Origin: CAJXNP01 sp050305935
Lineage (GTDB): Bacteria; Bacteroidota; Bacteroidia; Cytophagales; Cyclobacteriaceae
Length of the DNA stretch: 64,000 nucleotides
Assembly: GCA_050305935.1 (NCBI GenBank)
Contig: JBNLGG010000009.1
Coordinates: 1 to 64,000, forward strand
Reading direction: 5' to 3'
Shown piece after piece: positions 9,138-17,138 of this stretch (positions are counted from its first letter, which is position 1; each line of letters starts with the position of its first letter). The notes beneath the pieces are model-generated. The model worked only from the letters and a program-made list of their open reading frames with translations. It searched no databases and was not told the origin of the DNA. A program made the position numbers and the translations under genes.

Positions 9138-10355
9138 TTGTCAAAAAAGAAAAAACAGCCCAAAGGAGGGCTTGACCTGTATAAACGAAAGACTACCATG
9201 AGCTGGATTGTGGTGGTAGCAGCCATTTTAATTGGCTCGGTATCTATTTTTTATACAAGGGGGTTAGTACAGGAGTTACGTCAACGAGAGGAAATGCTTA
9301 TCAACCTCTTTGCCAAGACATTGGAAAACACTACCAACACTCCCAACTCTGCTGAGCTTTCGTTTGGGGTAACAGAAATCCTACTACCAAATAATTTGAT
9401 CCCGGTGATCTGGACGGATGACGAGGGAAAATTAATGGGATTTAAAAACATCGACATTGATCCTGAGTGGAATGACCAGGAAAGGGATAAATTTTTGCTG
9501 GAGGAGATAGAGGAAATGAAAATCGACAATGAGCCTATTACCATCACATTTAGAAACGAGGAGGGTGAGATCATCGATTATCAATATGTCTACTATAAAA
9601 ACTCTGATCTTCTAAAACGGCTGGAATACTACCCCTATGTCCAGTTATCGATCATTTTTATCTTTGGGTTATTCGTCTTTGTGGCTTTCAGCTATTCCAA
9701 AACCTCGGAACAAAATCGGGTTTGGGTGGGACTGGCTAAAGAAACAGCCCACCAGTTAGGCACACCTATTTCATCATTGATAGCATGGGTAGAATACATG
9801 AAGTCTGAAGAAAAATTTATTGAAAGCGGAATTGTGGGCGAAATGGAAAAAGATATTGAGCGATTAAATATGATTACGAATCGTTTTTCTAATATCGGCT
9901 CTGTTCCTGTATTAACACATGAGGACATTCCAGCTTGCATAAATAGCACTGTTAATTATCTGAAAAACCGGCTAAGCAAAAAAGTGGATATTAATGTCCA
10001 TGCGCGACCTTTCAATTTGAGAGCCAGGATTAATAAGCCCCTCTTTGACTGGGTGATTGAAAACCTTTGTAAGAATGCTGTCGACTCCATGGGGGGAATT
10101 GGCAAAATCGACATCAATATAAAGAAAGCCCTTGATGATAAAGTAATTGTAGACATAACCGATACCGGAAAGGGGATTCACAAATCGCGTCTGAGGGAGG
10201 TATTTTCTCCCGGATACACCACCAAGAAAAGGGGATGGGGTTTAGGCCTTACGTTGGTGAAGCGAATTATAGAAAACTACCACGAAGGAAAGATCATTGT
10301 TTTAAGTTCTGAGATTGACAAAGGGACTACTTTCAGGATCTTCCTAAAGGCTTAA
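9138..10355 (+). CDS. Membrane sensor histidine kinase
   Basis: 405 residues, starting at TTG (an ATG 20 codons further on would remove the basic leader). A very basic N-terminus leads into a membrane helix (about 22-42), an extracytoplasmic region of about 130 residues, a second helix (about 165-185) and a kinase core. The phosphoacceptor motif reads KETAHQLGTPISSL. The ATP-binding domain has the N box ENLCKNAVDSMG, G1 DTGKGI and G2 RGWGLGLTLVKRI. There is no receiver domain and no response regulator gene beside it, so this is an orphan kinase in this window. Signal and partner are unknown. Confidence 0.88.
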   Translation: MSKKKKQPKGGLDLYKRKTTMSWIVVVAAILIGSVSIFYTRGLVQELRQREEMLINLFAKTLENTTNTPNSAELSFGVTEILLPNNLIPVIWTDDEGKLMGFKNIDIDPEWNDQERDKFLLEEIEEMKIDNEPITITFRNEEGEIIDYQYVYYKNSDLLKRLEYYPYVQLSIIFIFGLFVFVAFSYSKTSEQNRVWVGLAKETAHQLGTPISSLIAWVEYMKSEEKFIESGIVGEMEKDIERLNMITNRFSNIGSVPVLTHEDIPACINSTVNYLKNRLSKKVDINVHARPFNLRARINKPLFDWVIENLCKNAVDSMGGIGKIDINIKKALDDKVIVDITDTGKGIHKSRLREVFSPGYTTKKRGWGLGLTLVKRIIENYHEGKIIVLSSEIDKGTTFRIFLKA

Positions 10356-10427
10356 AAAAGAGCAACTTTTCGAGGGTAAAATTGCAATTTAATTTGGAAA
10401 AAAAGATTATTAAGCCTTAGCTTTGTG

Positions 10428-10435
10428 CTTCTTTT
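10428..10435 (+). promoter_or_regulatory. Possible -7 promoter element of atpDC
   Basis: TAGCTTTG matches the Bacteroidota -7 consensus TAnnTTTG and lies 39 bp before the atpD start. No convincing -33 TTTG is found at the right distance, so this is tentative. Confidence 0.35.
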
Positions 10436-10474
10436 TCAGGAACAACTATTTTATTTAAAAAATTCACGATTTAA

Positions 10475-11980
10475 ATGGCAAATAAAGGAAAAGTAGCGCA
10501 GGTTATCGGCCCTGTAGTGGACGTAAGTTTTGAAGGCAGCGCGAGCATCCCAAATATTTATGATGCATTAGAAGTCACAAAACAAAATGGTCAAAAGATC
10601 ATTTTGGAAGTTCAGCAACACCTTGGTGAAGACAGGGTGCGAACCGTGGCAATGGATGGTACCGAAGGGCTCGTAAGAGGGATGGAGGCGATCGACCTGG
10701 GAAATGCCATTTCAATGCCAGTTGGCGAAGATATTAAAGGAAGACTTTTTAATGTGATCGGTGAAGCGATAGATGGTATGGAGCAGCCTGAAGGAAAGCA
10801 ACGACTGCCTATTCACCGTGAAGCTCCAAAATTTGAAGATCTATCTACTTCGACTGAAGTTCTTTACACAGGAATCAAGGTAATTGACTTGCTGGAGCCA
10901 TATTCAAAGGGAGGTAAAATTGGTTTGTTCGGGGGAGCTGGTGTTGGTAAAACTGTATTGATCCAGGAGCTGATCAATAATATCGCCAAGGCTTATTCAG
11001 GCCTATCAGTATTTGCTGGTGTGGGAGAAAGGACCCGTGAAGGAAATGACTTGCTTCGTGAAATGATCGAAGCTGGTATCGTGAACTATGGAAAAGAATT
11101 TAAAGAAGGATTGGAAGAAGGCGGTTGGCCGCTTGATAAAGTAAATAAAGAGGAGCTTTCAGATTCTAAAGCAACCTTTGTTTTTGGCCAGATGAACGAG
11201 CCTCCGGGAGCACGTGCCAGGGTAGCTTTATCTGGATTGACGGTTGCTGAATATTTCAGGGACGGTGATGGTTCAGGAAAAGGAAGGGATATTCTATTCT
11301 TCGTTGATAACATTTTTAGGTTTACTCAGGCTGGATCTGAGGTGTCAGCACTTCTTGGAAGGATGCCCTCTGCGGTAGGATATCAGCCTACCCTTGCTAC
11401 TGAAATGGGAGCCATGCAGGAAAGAATCACTTCTACCAAAAATGGATCAATTACTTCAGTGCAGGCCGTTTATGTACCGGCGGATGACTTGACTGACCCG
11501 GCTCCGGCAACTACATTCTCTCACCTTGATGCTACTACCGTACTTTCAAGGAAGATCGCAGAGCTTGGTATTTACCCTGCGGTGGATCCATTGGACTCTA
11601 CTTCCAGGATTCTTGATCCGGAAATCGTAGGTGATGAGCACTATGGCACGGCACGTAGAGTGCAGGAAATTCTTCAACGCTACGCTGAGCTTCAGGATAT
11701 CATTGCCATTCTTGGAATGGAAGAACTTTCTGACGAAGACAAGCAGGTAGTTCACCGGGCAAGAAGGGTACAGAGGTTCCTGTCACAGCCCTTCCACGTG
11801 GCAGAAGCATTTACAGGACTGAAGGGTGTTCTTGTTGATATAAAAGATACGATCAAAGGATTTAACATGATCATGGACGGTGAATTGGATCACTTGCCTG
11901 AAGCAGCTTTTAACCTTGTAGGTACGATCGAAGAAGCCATTGCTAAAGGCGAAAAACTTCTGGCGGAAGCTGAAGCTTAA
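10475..11980 (+). CDS. atpD: F1-ATP synthase subunit beta
   Basis: 501 residues, matching the catalytic beta subunit of the F1 sector. The P-loop GGAGVGKTVL, the segment VGERTREGNDL, the Walker B region DILFFVDNIFRFTQAGSEVSALLGRMPSAVGYQPTLA and the late YPAVDPLDSTSR motif are all typical of active beta subunits. It is followed 17 bp later by the epsilon gene. In many Bacteroidota the beta and epsilon genes sit apart from the remaining ATP synthase genes, as they do here. Confidence 0.98.
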   Translation: MANKGKVAQVIGPVVDVSFEGSASIPNIYDALEVTKQNGQKIILEVQQHLGEDRVRTVAMDGTEGLVRGMEAIDLGNAISMPVGEDIKGRLFNVIGEAIDGMEQPEGKQRLPIHREAPKFEDLSTSTEVLYTGIKVIDLLEPYSKGGKIGLFGGAGVGKTVLIQELINNIAKAYSGLSVFAGVGERTREGNDLLREMIEAGIVNYGKEFKEGLEEGGWPLDKVNKEELSDSKATFVFGQMNEPPGARARVALSGLTVAEYFRDGDGSGKGRDILFFVDNIFRFTQAGSEVSALLGRMPSAVGYQPTLATEMGAMQERITSTKNGSITSVQAVYVPADDLTDPAPATTFSHLDATTVLSRKIAELGIYPAVDPLDSTSRILDPEIVGDEHYGTARRVQEILQRYAELQDIIAILGMEELSDEDKQVVHRARRVQRFLSQPFHVAEAFTGLKGVLVDIKDTIKGFNMIMDGELDHLPEAAFNLVGTIEEAIAKGEKLLAEAEA

Positions 11981-11997
11981 AATTAAAGGAACAGCAG

Positions 11998-12246
11998 ATG
12001 TATTTAGAAATCATTACTCCTGACAAGAAAATTTTTGAGGGCGAGGTTGAATCAGCTACTTTTCCCGGAAGCAAAGGATCTTTTCAGGTTTTGAATAATC
12101 ATGCAGCCTTGGTTAGTTCGCTATCAAAAGGCAAGGTGATGTATAGAAATTCAAAAAAAGAGGCCCGTGAACTTGTCGTTACAGGTGGAGTTGTTGAAGT
12201 GTTAAATAATCACATAACTCTTCTGGCCGAAGGCATAGAAGAATAA
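11998..12246 (+). CDS. atpC: F1-ATP synthase subunit epsilon, short form
   Basis: 82 residues containing the N-terminal beta-sandwich domain of subunit epsilon (LEIITPDKKIFEGEVESATFPGSKGSFQVLNNHAALVSSL) and nothing more. The C-terminal helical hairpin found in E. coli epsilon, which inhibits ATP hydrolysis, is missing. Such short forms are usual in Bacteroidota. Co-transcribed with atpD, and followed by a terminator that overlaps the end of the convergent cupin gene. Confidence 0.94.
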   Translation: MYLEIITPDKKIFEGEVESATFPGSKGSFQVLNNHAALVSSLSKGKVMYRNSKKEARELVVTGGVVEVLNNHITLLAEGIEE

Positions 12247-12273
12247 AAATGTTGGATTACCAAAAAAATGAAG

Positions 12274-12302
12274 GCCGGAGAAAATTCTTCGGCTTTTTTA
12301 TT
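12274..12302 (+). terminator. Terminator of the atpDC operon
   Basis: Stem gccggagaa / ttcttcggc (with one G-U pair) and a T-rich tail. It overlaps the stop codon of the convergent cupin gene, and its counterpart exists at the second repeat copy. Confidence 0.85.
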
Positions 12303-12660
12303 TTTCCCGGTGGACAGTATCCAGTGAAAAAGGCGGCAGGCAAATACTCCAGTAAACTGCTGGGTAATCATACGGATTAGAATGCCGGACACGAGGCCCT
12401 TTTCTAGTCAGGATTGACTGGCCGGCGCTTACTTCTATCTTTTCCCCATCTACTTCCACTAATTTTGTGCCTTTCACCATCAGGGTGAACTCGTCAAAGT
12501 CGGGTTGCTGATATGGTTCCTTCCACCGGGGCGGTACTTCCATTCGCGCGATACTACAGTTTTCATATTTATTGCTGGCATTCCCAAAATGTTCTTCGAA
12601 GAGTTTCATGTCATCAGTGGGCACTATAAACGGATCGTCTTCTTTGATAAAGCCTTTCAT
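12298..12660 (-). CDS. Small cupin-domain protein, copy A
   Basis: 120 residues forming one cupin barrel: the conserved stretch FTLMVKGTKLVEVDGEKIEVSAGQSILTRKGPRVRHSNP matches the turn-rich cupin core. The first cupin motif lacks the usual His-x-His, so metal binding is doubtful. Function is unknown. A near-identical paralogue lies at 22192-22554; the two proteins differ at only a few positions (F/I at residue 21, T/I, P/T and H/Y near residues 85-92). The ATG is followed on the other side by the idi gene 108 bp away on the same strand. Confidence 0.8.
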   Translation of the reverse strand: MKGFIKEDDPFIVPTDDMKLFEEHFGNASNKYENCSIARMEVPPRWKEPYQQPDFDEFTLMVKGTKLVEVDGEKIEVSAGQSILTRKGPRVRHSNPYDYPAVYWSICLPPFSLDTVHREK

Positions 12661-12768
12661 TGATCACTTTTCAAGTAAAAGAAGTAAAGGTGAAAGGCAG
12701 TTTTTTGTCTTAGTATTAAAACCAATGCTTGCCACTGTTCAGGAATCTCGTTCCTGTGCTATTCTTTT

Positions 12769-13305
12769 CTATTGCCTCAGGGAATTTGTAAATTCACTAT
12801 ATTCTCTGAAAAATCTTTCATAAACGTGCCTAAACCAAAAAGTGTAGAGTTCTGGCATCCCGGTAATTTCTTCTTTTAAATCATGAATGTTCCTCCACGA
12901 CCAATCGTTCACTTCGTCTTCATTTGGTTGTGGATCTGATTCATAAAATCCCAAAAATACATGGTCAAATTCGTGCTCTGTGAGACCATTGGAAAACTCG
13001 GTTTTATAAACGAAATCGAAAAGTTTTTGAAGATGGCAGGTAAATCCCATTTCTTCCGAAAGGCGATTTTTTGCCTCAGTGATCAAAGACATACCCAATG
13101 CAGGATGGCTGCAACAGGTGTTGGACCACAAACCGGGAGAATGGTATTTATGCAGGGCACGTTGCTGTAAAAGCAACTCATCCTGGTTGTTTACTACGAA
13201 TACCGAAAATGCTCGATGAAGATTTCCATTTACATGTGCTATAATCTTGTCTTCTTCTCCCAATTCATTGTCAAAATAATCTACTAAAATGACTTTGTTA
13301 TTCAT
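12769..13305 (-). CDS. idi: Isopentenyl-diphosphate delta-isomerase, type I
   Basis: 178 residues from the ATG at 13305 (an upstream frame extension would add 12 hydrophobic residues and is unlikely). It interconverts IPP and DMAPP, the precursors of all isoprenoids, using a Nudix-fold metal site. Diagnostic motifs are LLLQQRALHKYHSPGLWSNTCCSHP, with the catalytic Cys in NTCCSHP, the Nudix-like AKNRLSEEMGF carrying the metal-binding Glu, and EFDHVFLG. It lies divergently from the prenyl-synthase-like gene of the island, so its product could feed that enzyme; this link is inference, since idi is also an ordinary housekeeping gene. Confidence 0.95.
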   Translation of the reverse strand: MNNKVILVDYFDNELGEEDKIIAHVNGNLHRAFSVFVVNNQDELLLQQRALHKYHSPGLWSNTCCSHPALGMSLITEAKNRLSEEMGFTCHLQKLFDFVYKTEFSNGLTEHEFDHVFLGFYESDPQPNEDEVNDWSWRNIHDLKEEITGMPELYTFWFRHVYERFFREYSEFTNSLRQ

Positions 13306-13626
13306 TAAATAACATATTAAAAAAGGTAAAAAAAATTTCAATCATCATAAACATACAACTATTTTTTTAGTTTTTTGATGATAAAAATTTAAATATATAT
13401 TACAGCAACTTGTTGATTTTTTCATCAATAAATTTCTAGTAAGGCTTGAATAATAAAATAAATGGTTTTACATGATGAAATATCGTTTGCATGGATTTAG
13501 AGAAAAAAAAACAAAATTAGAAATCAAAAAATATTGTTGTTGTGTTAAAATTATGATTTTACATTTTTAGTTTTAATAAAAATCAATAACATTGTCAAAA
13601 TATAACAGTAAAAAAAAGACATTGTT
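13306..13626. other. AT-rich divergent intergenic region at the island start
   Basis: 321 bp between idi (minus) and the first island gene (plus), made largely of A and T with long homopolymer runs. It must hold both divergent promoters, but I find no full TTTG-N19-TAnnTTTG match. No terminator or RNA gene was seen. Confidence 0.4.
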
Positions 13627-15528
13627 GTGGTTGAAGAATACTATATATTTATTGATAAATTAGGCCTTCCTGATGAAATTAGAGTCAATTTTTTGGACGA
13701 AAGGATCCTGAAAGAGTCACATAAATTTTATATTAATTTGTTCCGGTATCTTCATCCGTTATATCCTGCTGTTCTTAAAATCGATCAATTAACTTTTGCT
13801 GCTTATTTACACTTTCGGTTTCTTCTCATATTTGACAATTTCTTGGATGTAAAGGGTAGTAATTCGGGGAATAATTTTGAATCACTGTTTGTTGGGTTTG
13901 AATTGTATGAAAAATCAACAAGGGAGTTGGGTTCACTGATAAAAGATCAGAATTTCTGGGAAGTCTTCAGAAATTTGAAGAAAAAATACTTCTCGACTAT
14001 TCAGTTGGAAAAGTCCATTTCTCAACAAAAATCAAACTTTACCGAAGATTTGTTTCACCAGATAGCAGTTGGAAAATCAGCCATATGCCTGGCTTCGGTC
14101 CAGGCGCTGGAGTCTCTCGGTGGAAATTGTGTTCATCGTGATGATATCATAGAGTGCCTGGAGCATATTCACCTGGCATTTCAAACTGTCGATGATATTG
14201 ACGATTTTAGGAAAGACATTGATGAGGGACAATGGACATTTATTCGGTTTCAACTTCAAAATTATTTGCAGAAAAGAAAGCTTGCTTTTGACTCTTCCGA
14301 CTTACAAATAAGATATTTATTTACTTCCGGTTTAGCCCAGGAGTCCTTAGCAAAAGCCTCGTTTCATTATTCAAAAGCCATTGCCATTGCTACTTCACTG
14401 GGGCTTTCTGATTTGCAAATCTATCTGGAAGAACAAAATAAAAATCTTGGGAACTTTAATAAGGAAATTGAATTTCTCAAGGAAAAAACATTTAAAAAAT
14501 TAAGCAGAAGTGGCGTTTTTATGTCTGAAAACTCCCTTATAAGCGCCATCCAAAATGGAACAGAGTTTCTCAAAAAAAATTTAAGTAGGGAAGGTTTCTG
14601 GAGAGATTTTTATACGAGCGCCGGAGAGGGAAGCACATGGACCACTGCTTATGTGGGCTTTCAACTTGCGGAATACCAGGGCTGCGATGAATTTTTAGCT
14701 AAAGTGTTGAAAAAAGTCGATTCGGCCAAAGGCAGTTATAATGACAGCATTTTTCAGGATGGTGATTCTATGAATTTTGTAGTTGCTTTTATAAAGGCAA
14801 CAGGAAAAAGTATTCCGGCAGCGACAAAAAGCAAATGGCTGGCATTTGTAAATAAAGATGGAGGATGGACCACCTACAGGGACGAGGCACAACTTCGCGC
14901 ACAGCTTGATTTAAATCAGGATATAAGTGTACAAGGATGGATGAATGCCCAAACCTGCGTGACCGCAACAGCCGCTTATGTGTTATCATTTTTAGAAGAG
15001 CCTTTTGAAAGACAATACGATAAGACTTGCAGGTATTTACTGTCGCAGATAAAAAAGGAAGGGTGTTGGCATTCGTATTGGTGGACAAGCCCAGTGTATG
15101 CGACTTCTTTTGCAATACTTGCTTTATGCTCCAGCAGGAAATACAGGGCCATTTGTAAAAAGGCAGTTAGCTGGCTATTGAAAAATCAGGAAAGCGCAGG
15201 TTTCTGGAAAAACACGCTTACCGGTGAAGAAAGTCCTTTTTATACCGCACTGGCGATAAAGGCTATTGCGAGTTACGACTACCGGGTTTATGAAAGTGAA
15301 ATTCAGAAAGCGGTTGAGTACCTTTTAAAAAAGCAAACAGACGAAGGAAGTTGGATTTCAAACAGGATTTTAAGGATCCCTTCAACTCAAATAGACGAAC
15401 CTGCTGACGTTGACAGGTGGAGAAAAAGCTCCTTTGGAGTTAATTGTATAGTCGACGATCACAACAGGCTTTTCTCCACAAGCACCATCGTCAATGCGTT
15501 AGGTTATATTCAATTGAAATGTAAGTAG
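13627..15528 (+). CDS. Fusion of prenyl-diphosphate-synthase-like and terpene-cyclase/prenyltransferase-repeat domains
   Basis: 633 residues, GTG start. The N-terminal half (about 1-285) is all-helical and resembles class I prenyl synthases. It has an Asp-rich first motif DNFLD (70-74) and a second motif DDIDDFRKD (189-197), preceded by FQTV as in isoprenyl diphosphate synthases. The C-terminal half (about 300-633) has prenyltransferase/squalene-cyclase repeats with GxW turns at 323, 412, 479, 525 and 574. A DGDS motif (378-381) sits where class II cyclases carry DxDD. ComQ, the ComX-pheromone prenyltransferase, is a known peptide-modifying relative of the N-terminal fold. Followed 10 bp later by the M50 gene. 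It could cyclise a terpene or prenylate the peptide at 16851; I cannot decide. Confidence 0.75.
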   Translation: MVEEYYIFIDKLGLPDEIRVNFLDERILKESHKFYINLFRYLHPLYPAVLKIDQLTFAAYLHFRFLLIFDNFLDVKGSNSGNNFESLFVGFELYEKSTRELGSLIKDQNFWEVFRNLKKKYFSTIQLEKSISQQKSNFTEDLFHQIAVGKSAICLASVQALESLGGNCVHRDDIIECLEHIHLAFQTVDDIDDFRKDIDEGQWTFIRFQLQNYLQKRKLAFDSSDLQIRYLFTSGLAQESLAKASFHYSKAIAIATSLGLSDLQIYLEEQNKNLGNFNKEIEFLKEKTFKKLSRSGVFMSENSLISAIQNGTEFLKKNLSREGFWRDFYTSAGEGSTWTTAYVGFQLAEYQGCDEFLAKVLKKVDSAKGSYNDSIFQDGDSMNFVVAFIKATGKSIPAATKSKWLAFVNKDGGWTTYRDEAQLRAQLDLNQDISVQGWMNAQTCVTATAAYVLSFLEEPFERQYDKTCRYLLSQIKKEGCWHSYWWTSPVYATSFAILALCSSRKYRAICKKAVSWLLKNQESAGFWKNTLTGEESPFYTALAIKAIASYDYRVYESEIQKAVEYLLKKQTDEGSWISNRILRIPSTQIDEPADVDRWRKSSFGVNCIVDDHNRLFSTSTIVNALGYIQLKCK

Positions 15529-15538
15529 AAAGCGTTTT

Positions 15539-16762
15539 ATGTTACTAAAAGAAGGTATAAGTATCTCCAAATATAATAATAAGGGCTTTTGGGTTATCAA
15601 TACGGAAGAAGGAAGGAACCTCCTTGTCAATTCTTTTACAGCCGATTTAGTTCATATACTTCAAACAACCAGCCGTTTGGAAGATGCTCATCAGCAATTT
15701 AATTCCCATTTTAAATTAAATGTGCCATTCAGGCAATTCGAGAATGTCATTTTAGAAAAAATAGGGGGTTACAATATTTTGAGACATGATAAATTTGAAC
15801 CCAAGGAAGATGTAAAAAATAAATACCTGAAACTAAAAATCCAGCTAATTCCTTCGAGAGTAGCTGGGATTCTGTCCTTTCCATTTCAGCATTTGTTTTT
15901 TCCCGGAATATTTTGGTTTTTATTTATTTCCCTGTCAGCTTTTTTGCTTTCTGTTTTAATCTCCATCCCAGCTACTGGTGAGGGAATAAACTACCCTCTT
16001 TCTATTTTTCTGGTTGGTTTTACTACTTTAATCCACGAGTTGGGTCACATAGGGGCATGTGCAAGATTTGGACTCAAACACGGTGGAATAGGCTTTGGAT
16101 TTTATTATATCATGCCTGTGATGTACGCTGACATCACCAACATATGGAATACGGACAAAGAAAACAGAGTCATAGCGAATTTGGCCGGAATATTCAATGA
16201 GCTTATATATGCAAGCTTGATCGTCTGTATCTTTTTTTATACCAATGATCAAACCTACCTTGTCTCGGCACTTTTCATTTCAACCCTGTTGCTATGGCAG
16301 CTCAACCCTTTCGTGAGGTTCGATGGGTATTGGGTAGTATCTGATCTGACAGACACTCCTAATCTCCTTAAAAAGGCAGGCGATGAGTTAAAGGGTTTTT
16401 TCAGCGCCAGGTTCCTATCGAATATGTTGGCAAACAATATCCCAAAAATGGATAGAAGAAGTATTCTGTTATTGATGTACGGCATCATGAATTTTTCAGT
16501 AGGTATCGGCTTTATGGCGTTCACTTTATTCTACTATAGAAATGAGATCCAAAACTATCCAAGTCTGGCGTATGAATTCTTAAACCATGTTTCTTATCTG
16601 GACTTTTCTTTTCAAAACATCAATGGAAGGTTTTTAATAGTAACCCTGTTTTACATCCTGTTCATTAGATTTTTATACAAAAAAATAAAGGCTATGTTAA
16701 AGAAGCGATTGAGAAACAACTCTCCCACTGACCTGATTACAACTTCAGCAGACCGACAATGA
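15539..16762 (+). CDS. PqqD-like plus M50 membrane metalloprotease
   Basis: 407 residues. The first 85 resemble a PqqD/RRE-type peptide-recognition domain (short strands, then LVHILQTTSRLEDAHQQFN). A membrane region follows with HELGH at 166-170 and the partner motif NPFVRFDGYW (from Asn256), the zinc ligands of site-2-protease-like M50 enzymes. This combination is known from peptide-maturation loci such as Bacillus yydFGHIJ (YydH). Expected role: bind the leader of a small precursor and cleave it in the membrane. The gene lies directly between the prenyl enzyme gene and the 62-aa peptide gene on the same strand. Helices flank the active site at about 113-143, 155-170, 215-235 and 240-257, with more towards the C-terminus. 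Confidence 0.85.
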   Translation: MLLKEGISISKYNNKGFWVINTEEGRNLLVNSFTADLVHILQTTSRLEDAHQQFNSHFKLNVPFRQFENVILEKIGGYNILRHDKFEPKEDVKNKYLKLKIQLIPSRVAGILSFPFQHLFFPGIFWFLFISLSAFLLSVLISIPATGEGINYPLSIFLVGFTTLIHELGHIGACARFGLKHGGIGFGFYYIMPVMYADITNIWNTDKENRVIANLAGIFNELIYASLIVCIFFYTNDQTYLVSALFISTLLLWQLNPFVRFDGYWVVSDLTDTPNLLKKAGDELKGFFSARFLSNMLANNIPKMDRRSILLLMYGIMNFSVGIGFMAFTLFYYRNEIQNYPSLAYEFLNHVSYLDFSFQNINGRFLIVTLFYILFIRFLYKKIKAMLKKRLRNNSPTDLITTSADRQ

Positions 16763-16850
16763 TACTCAAGATATTCAGGCTTCCTAGGTTGGGCGGGATA
16801 GCTGAATTTTTATATATGCCCTAAATTTAATTATTCAAACAACAAACACT

Positions 16851-17039
16851 ATGAAAAATGTTTTAGCAGAAAAAGGAACTGCCAACCACCAAAATGGTCT
16901 GATTGACTATTCAGCAGATGAAATCGCTCACCTCTTCGAAGTAGAAGAGTTGGAAGAACGACTTGAAGCTGCAAAGTGGACTGCAGAAGCTGGTTATAAC
17001 AGCAGCGGCCCTTACTGCAAAATTTCTTGTACATTTTAA
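16851..17039 (+). CDS. Candidate ribosomal peptide (RiPP) precursor, 62 aa
   Basis: A 62-residue protein that I do not recognise by family but that looks like a RiPP precursor. Residues 1-16 are polar, and 17-46 form a strongly acidic amphipathic helix (ADEIAHLFEVEELEERLEAA), typical of a leader. The tail (about 48-62) is Gly/Ser/Tyr-rich with two Cys spaced by three residues (CKISC) close to the C-terminus. There is no double-Gly cleavage site. One Trp (residue 43) and the two Cys are possible modification sites. It lies between an M50 protease gene and a MauE-thioredoxin operon and is followed by a hairpin. The opposite-strand frame is a shadow. Confidence 0.7.
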   Translation: MKNVLAEKGTANHQNGLIDYSADEIAHLFEVEELEERLEAAKWTAEAGYNSSGPYCKISCTF

Positions 17040-17051
17040 GGTGGAAATTGA

Positions 17052-17083
17052 GGGCGCCAATTCTGGCGTCCTTATCTCTCTTT
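17052..17083 (+). terminator. Hairpin after the peptide gene, likely attenuating terminator
   Basis: Seven-base stem (gggcgcc/ggcgtcc, one G-U pair, 6-base loop) 12 bases after the peptide stop codon, followed by a pyrimidine-rich tail ending in TTTT. It would let the peptide be made in excess over the downstream genes, as is common for RiPP precursors. Confidence 0.6.
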
Positions 17084-17138
17084 TAAAAAAAGTATAAGAA
17101 TCGAATTGTTTACAACAATTATCTAATTTGATTGTATT

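Larger units (their letters stand above)
12252..12660. repeat. Direct repeat copy A bordering the peptide island (cupin gene plus terminator)
   Basis: This ~409-bp stretch is repeated at 22146-22554 in the same orientation. By eye, 12416-12660 matches 22310-22554 (245 bp) with a single difference, while 12298-12415 versus 22192-22309 has about 19 differences in 118 bp. The repeat includes the plus-strand terminator and the whole cupin gene. It contains no transposase or short inverted ends. Confidence 0.9.

Noticed and set aside
13306..13341. 12-residue hydrophobic N-terminal extension of the IPP isomerase
   Set aside because: Runs into the AT-rich intergenic DNA, hydrophobic and unlike Idi; the ATG at 13305 gives the normal start.
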